From Mycobacterium adipatum (GTDB lineage: Bacteria > Actinomycetota > Actinomycetes > Mycobacteriales > Mycobacteriaceae): a stretch of 64,000 nucleotides of DNA. Position 1 is the stretch's first letter. Each line of letters starts with the position of its first letter. Positions 62,779 to 64,000 of the stretch are shown here, one piece after another. The stretch spans positions 3,224,001-3,288,000 of the forward strand of contig NZ_CP015596.1 of assembly GCF_001644575.1 (NCBI RefSeq), in the 5' to 3' direction. Both the position numbers and the translations under genes were made by a program. Below the pieces are notes generated by a model that made no database searches, was not told where the DNA came from, and worked only from the letters and a program-made list of their open reading frames with translations.

Positions 62779-62834
62779 ACAGGACTCCTTGGGGTGTTTG
62801 GTCTGATCGCAGTATGCGGGGGTCGCGGGCAAAT

Positions 62835-62848
62835 TGGAACAGGTTCTA
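62835..62848. promoter_or_regulatory. KstR-type box TGGAACAGGTTCTA between divergent genes
   Basis: A 14-base match to TnnAACnnGTTnnA, 57 bases upstream of the DapB-like start and 34 bases upstream of the SDR start. The site can regulate both divergent promoters. Position 2 of the left half and the spacer depart from perfect symmetry. Confidence 0.7.
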
Positions 62849-62881
62849 GTTGATTTCGACGTTGAGGTAGCCTGTCGCCTC

Positions 62882-63625
62882 ATGGGACGTGTGGACGGAA
62901 AAGTTGTACTGATCAGCGGTGGCGCACAGGGGATGGGTGCCGCGCACGCCAAGATGCTCATCGACGAGGGCGCCAAGGTGGTCGTCGGCGACATCCTCGA
63001 CGAGAAGGGCGAGGCGCTGGCCGCCGAACTCGGCGACGCGGTGCGCTACATCCACCTCGATGTCACCGACGCCGACCAATGGGCCGCCGCGGTGAACCTC
63101 GCCGTCGAGACCTACGGCAGCCTCACCACGCTGGTCAACAACGCCGGCATCGTCGCGCTCGGCAAGATCGGCCAGTTCGATATGGCCAAATGGCAGAAGG
63201 TCATCGACGTCAACCTCACCGGAACCTTCCTGGGCATGCAGGCGGTCGTGGAACAGATGAAGGCCGCCGGCGGTGGCTCGATCATCAACGTGTCCTCGAT
63301 CGAGGGCCTGCGCGGCGCGCCCATGGTGCACCCGTACGTGGCGTCCAAGTGGGCGGTGCGCGGGTTGGCCAAGTCCGCGGCGATCGAACTCGGAAAGTTC
63401 AACATCCGGATCAACTCGCTGCACCCGGGCTTCATCCGGACCCCGATGACCAAACACTTCCCCGACGATATGGTGACCTCGCCGCTGGGCCGGCCGGGCC
63501 GCTCCGAGGAGGTCTCGACCTTCGTGGTGTTCCTGGCCAGCGACGAGTCGTCCTTCTCTACCGGCGCTGAGTTCGTGGTCGACGGTGGCCTGATCACCGA
63601 TGTGCCCCACAAGGATCTGTTCTAG
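62882..63625 (+). CDS. SDR of the 3-alpha/20-beta-hydroxysteroid dehydrogenase type
   Basis: A 247-residue classical SDR. GGAQGMG (13-19) binds the cofactor; Asp37 after the second strand favours NAD(H). The catalytic set is Ser139, Tyr152 and Lys156 (SSIEGL, YVASK). SGGAQGMGAAHAKMLIDEG, HLDVTDADQW and SDESSFSTGAEFVVDGG closely resemble the mycobacterial FabG3/20-beta-hydroxysteroid dehydrogenase (Rv2002) group. A KstR-type box lies 34 bases upstream. Steroid substrate is inferred. Confidence 0.88.
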   Translation: MGRVDGKVVLISGGAQGMGAAHAKMLIDEGAKVVVGDILDEKGEALAAELGDAVRYIHLDVTDADQWAAAVNLAVETYGSLTTLVNNAGIVALGKIGQFDMAKWQKVIDVNLTGTFLGMQAVVEQMKAAGGGSIINVSSIEGLRGAPMVHPYVASKWAVRGLAKSAAIELGKFNIRINSLHPGFIRTPMTKHFPDDMVTSPLGRPGRSEEVSTFVVFLASDESSFSTGAEFVVDGGLITDVPHKDLF

Positions 63626-63646
63626 GGGGCTGAAGGGAGCGACGCC

Positions 63647-64000
63647 ATAGCGATACGGAGACGCTGGACCGCGCCGGTCTCTGTGTTCCTGGCGCTGGCG
63701 TTGCTACTGGTGTGCGCGGGCGATCACCCGCTGTTCATTCCCACGGATCCGCCACCGGTGACCGTCGAGCTGGACAGCGGCTGGACACTGGCGGCCTCGG
63801 GGCGCGTCGCCGACGCCGGTCCGCAGATCTCCGCTGCCGGCTATCTCGCGGCGGCACCCGTCTGGCACCGGGTGTCCCGGATGCCGGCCACCGTGCTGGA
63901 CGCGCTCCAGCAAGACGGCACCTACCAGAACGTCTATGCGGGAACGAATCTGCGCGACGCCGTTCCGCAGGACCTCTACCTGCAGGACTGGTGGTACCGC
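63647..64000 (+). CDS. Glycoside hydrolase family 2-like protein, N-terminal part (window edge)
   Basis: The open frame runs off the right edge. It begins with a basic stretch and one hydrophobic helix (IRRRWTAPVSVFLALALLLV), then a beta-sandwich with WTLAASGRV, VWHRVSRMPATVLDALQQDG, NVYAGTNLRD and DLYLQDWWYR, typical of GH2 exo-beta-glucosaminidase/mannosidase N domains. It would be membrane-anchored or secreted. There is no ATG, GTG or TTG at the expected place: the codon after AGGGAG and seven bases is ATA (63647). The nearest standard start is GTG at 63683 inside the hydrophobic segment. Confidence 0.72.
   Translation, partial: MAIRRRWTAPVSVFLALALLLVCAGDHPLFIPTDPPPVTVELDSGWTLAASGRVADAGPQISAAGYLAAAPVWHRVSRMPATVLDALQQDGTYQNVYAGTNLRDAVPQDLYLQDWWYR

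Overview
The window is GC-rich chromosomal DNA from a mycobacterium, most likely a fast-growing environmental species (Mycolicibacterium type). The evidence is an antigen 85 mycolyltransferase, a cyclopropane-mycolate-type methyltransferase, an F420-dependent DDN-family protein, close relatives of CYP124 and CYP125, an MgtA-like mannosyltransferase, IdeR-type iron boxes and KstR-type sterol boxes. A lon protease gene argues against M. tuberculosis, which lacks lon. I see no tRNA, rRNA, insertion sequence, phage, CRISPR array or integration scar. Coding density is high, and many convergent genes overlap at their 3' ends.

Layout. 1-6.1 kb: malate dehydrogenase (partial), ferredoxin reductase-like flavoprotein, TfoX-like, DDN-family, OsmC, Lon (with a HAIR/HspR-like element) and an alpha/beta hydrolase, all on the minus strand. 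6.3-12.9 kb: BCCT transporter, a frameshifted small membrane protein, antigen 85, a type II NADH dehydrogenase-like protein and a GH13 enzyme. 13.0-16.4 kb: TPR protein and a TetR/permease pair with a palindromic operator. 16.5-20.9 kb: a compact GntR - allophanate hydrolase - biuret hydrolase-like - NCS2 permease operon, read as a nitrogen-scavenging unit for biuret or a related ureide. 21-25.2 kb: KstR-boxed thioesterase, FUSC exporter, EthD protein and enoyl-CoA hydratase. 25.2-26.4 kb: bfd and bfr flank two iron boxes and a 12-bp tandem repeat. 26.4-32 kb: DHA2 efflux pump, KstR-boxed AhpD-like protein, then a glutamine synthetase-like/amidohydrolase pair that looks like a split FluG. 32-38.9 kb: CcdA/DsbE redox pair, a P450, a SnoaL/amidohydrolase pair, a Tat lipoprotein hydrolase and an SDR. 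39-47.2 kb: MgtA-like mannosyltransferase, TetR/flavin monooxygenase divergon, CYP124, DUF6188, mycolate methyltransferase, thioesterase, threonine dehydratase and a Cys-rich small protein. 47.4-55.8 kb: frameshifted POT transporter, DUF7159, L,D-transpeptidase, FadR/lipid hydroxylase operon, XRE regulator and CYP125. 55.8-64 kb: TetR/molybdopterin oxidoreductase operon, KstR-boxed nitronate monooxygenase, a duplicated-domain protein coupled to a second Bfd, a HAD hydrolase, a divergent DapB-like/SDR pair sharing a KstR-type box, and the start of a GH2 enzyme.

Themes. Four separate 14-bp matches to the KstR consensus TnnAACnnGTTnnA lie in front of genes in this window. Together with CYP124 and CYP125 relatives they suggest scattered sterol-catabolism satellites. 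Several small regulator-target pairs carry visible palindromes. Two genes each contain one apparent single-base indel, and the last gene seems to lack a standard start codon. These may be real lesions or sequence errors.
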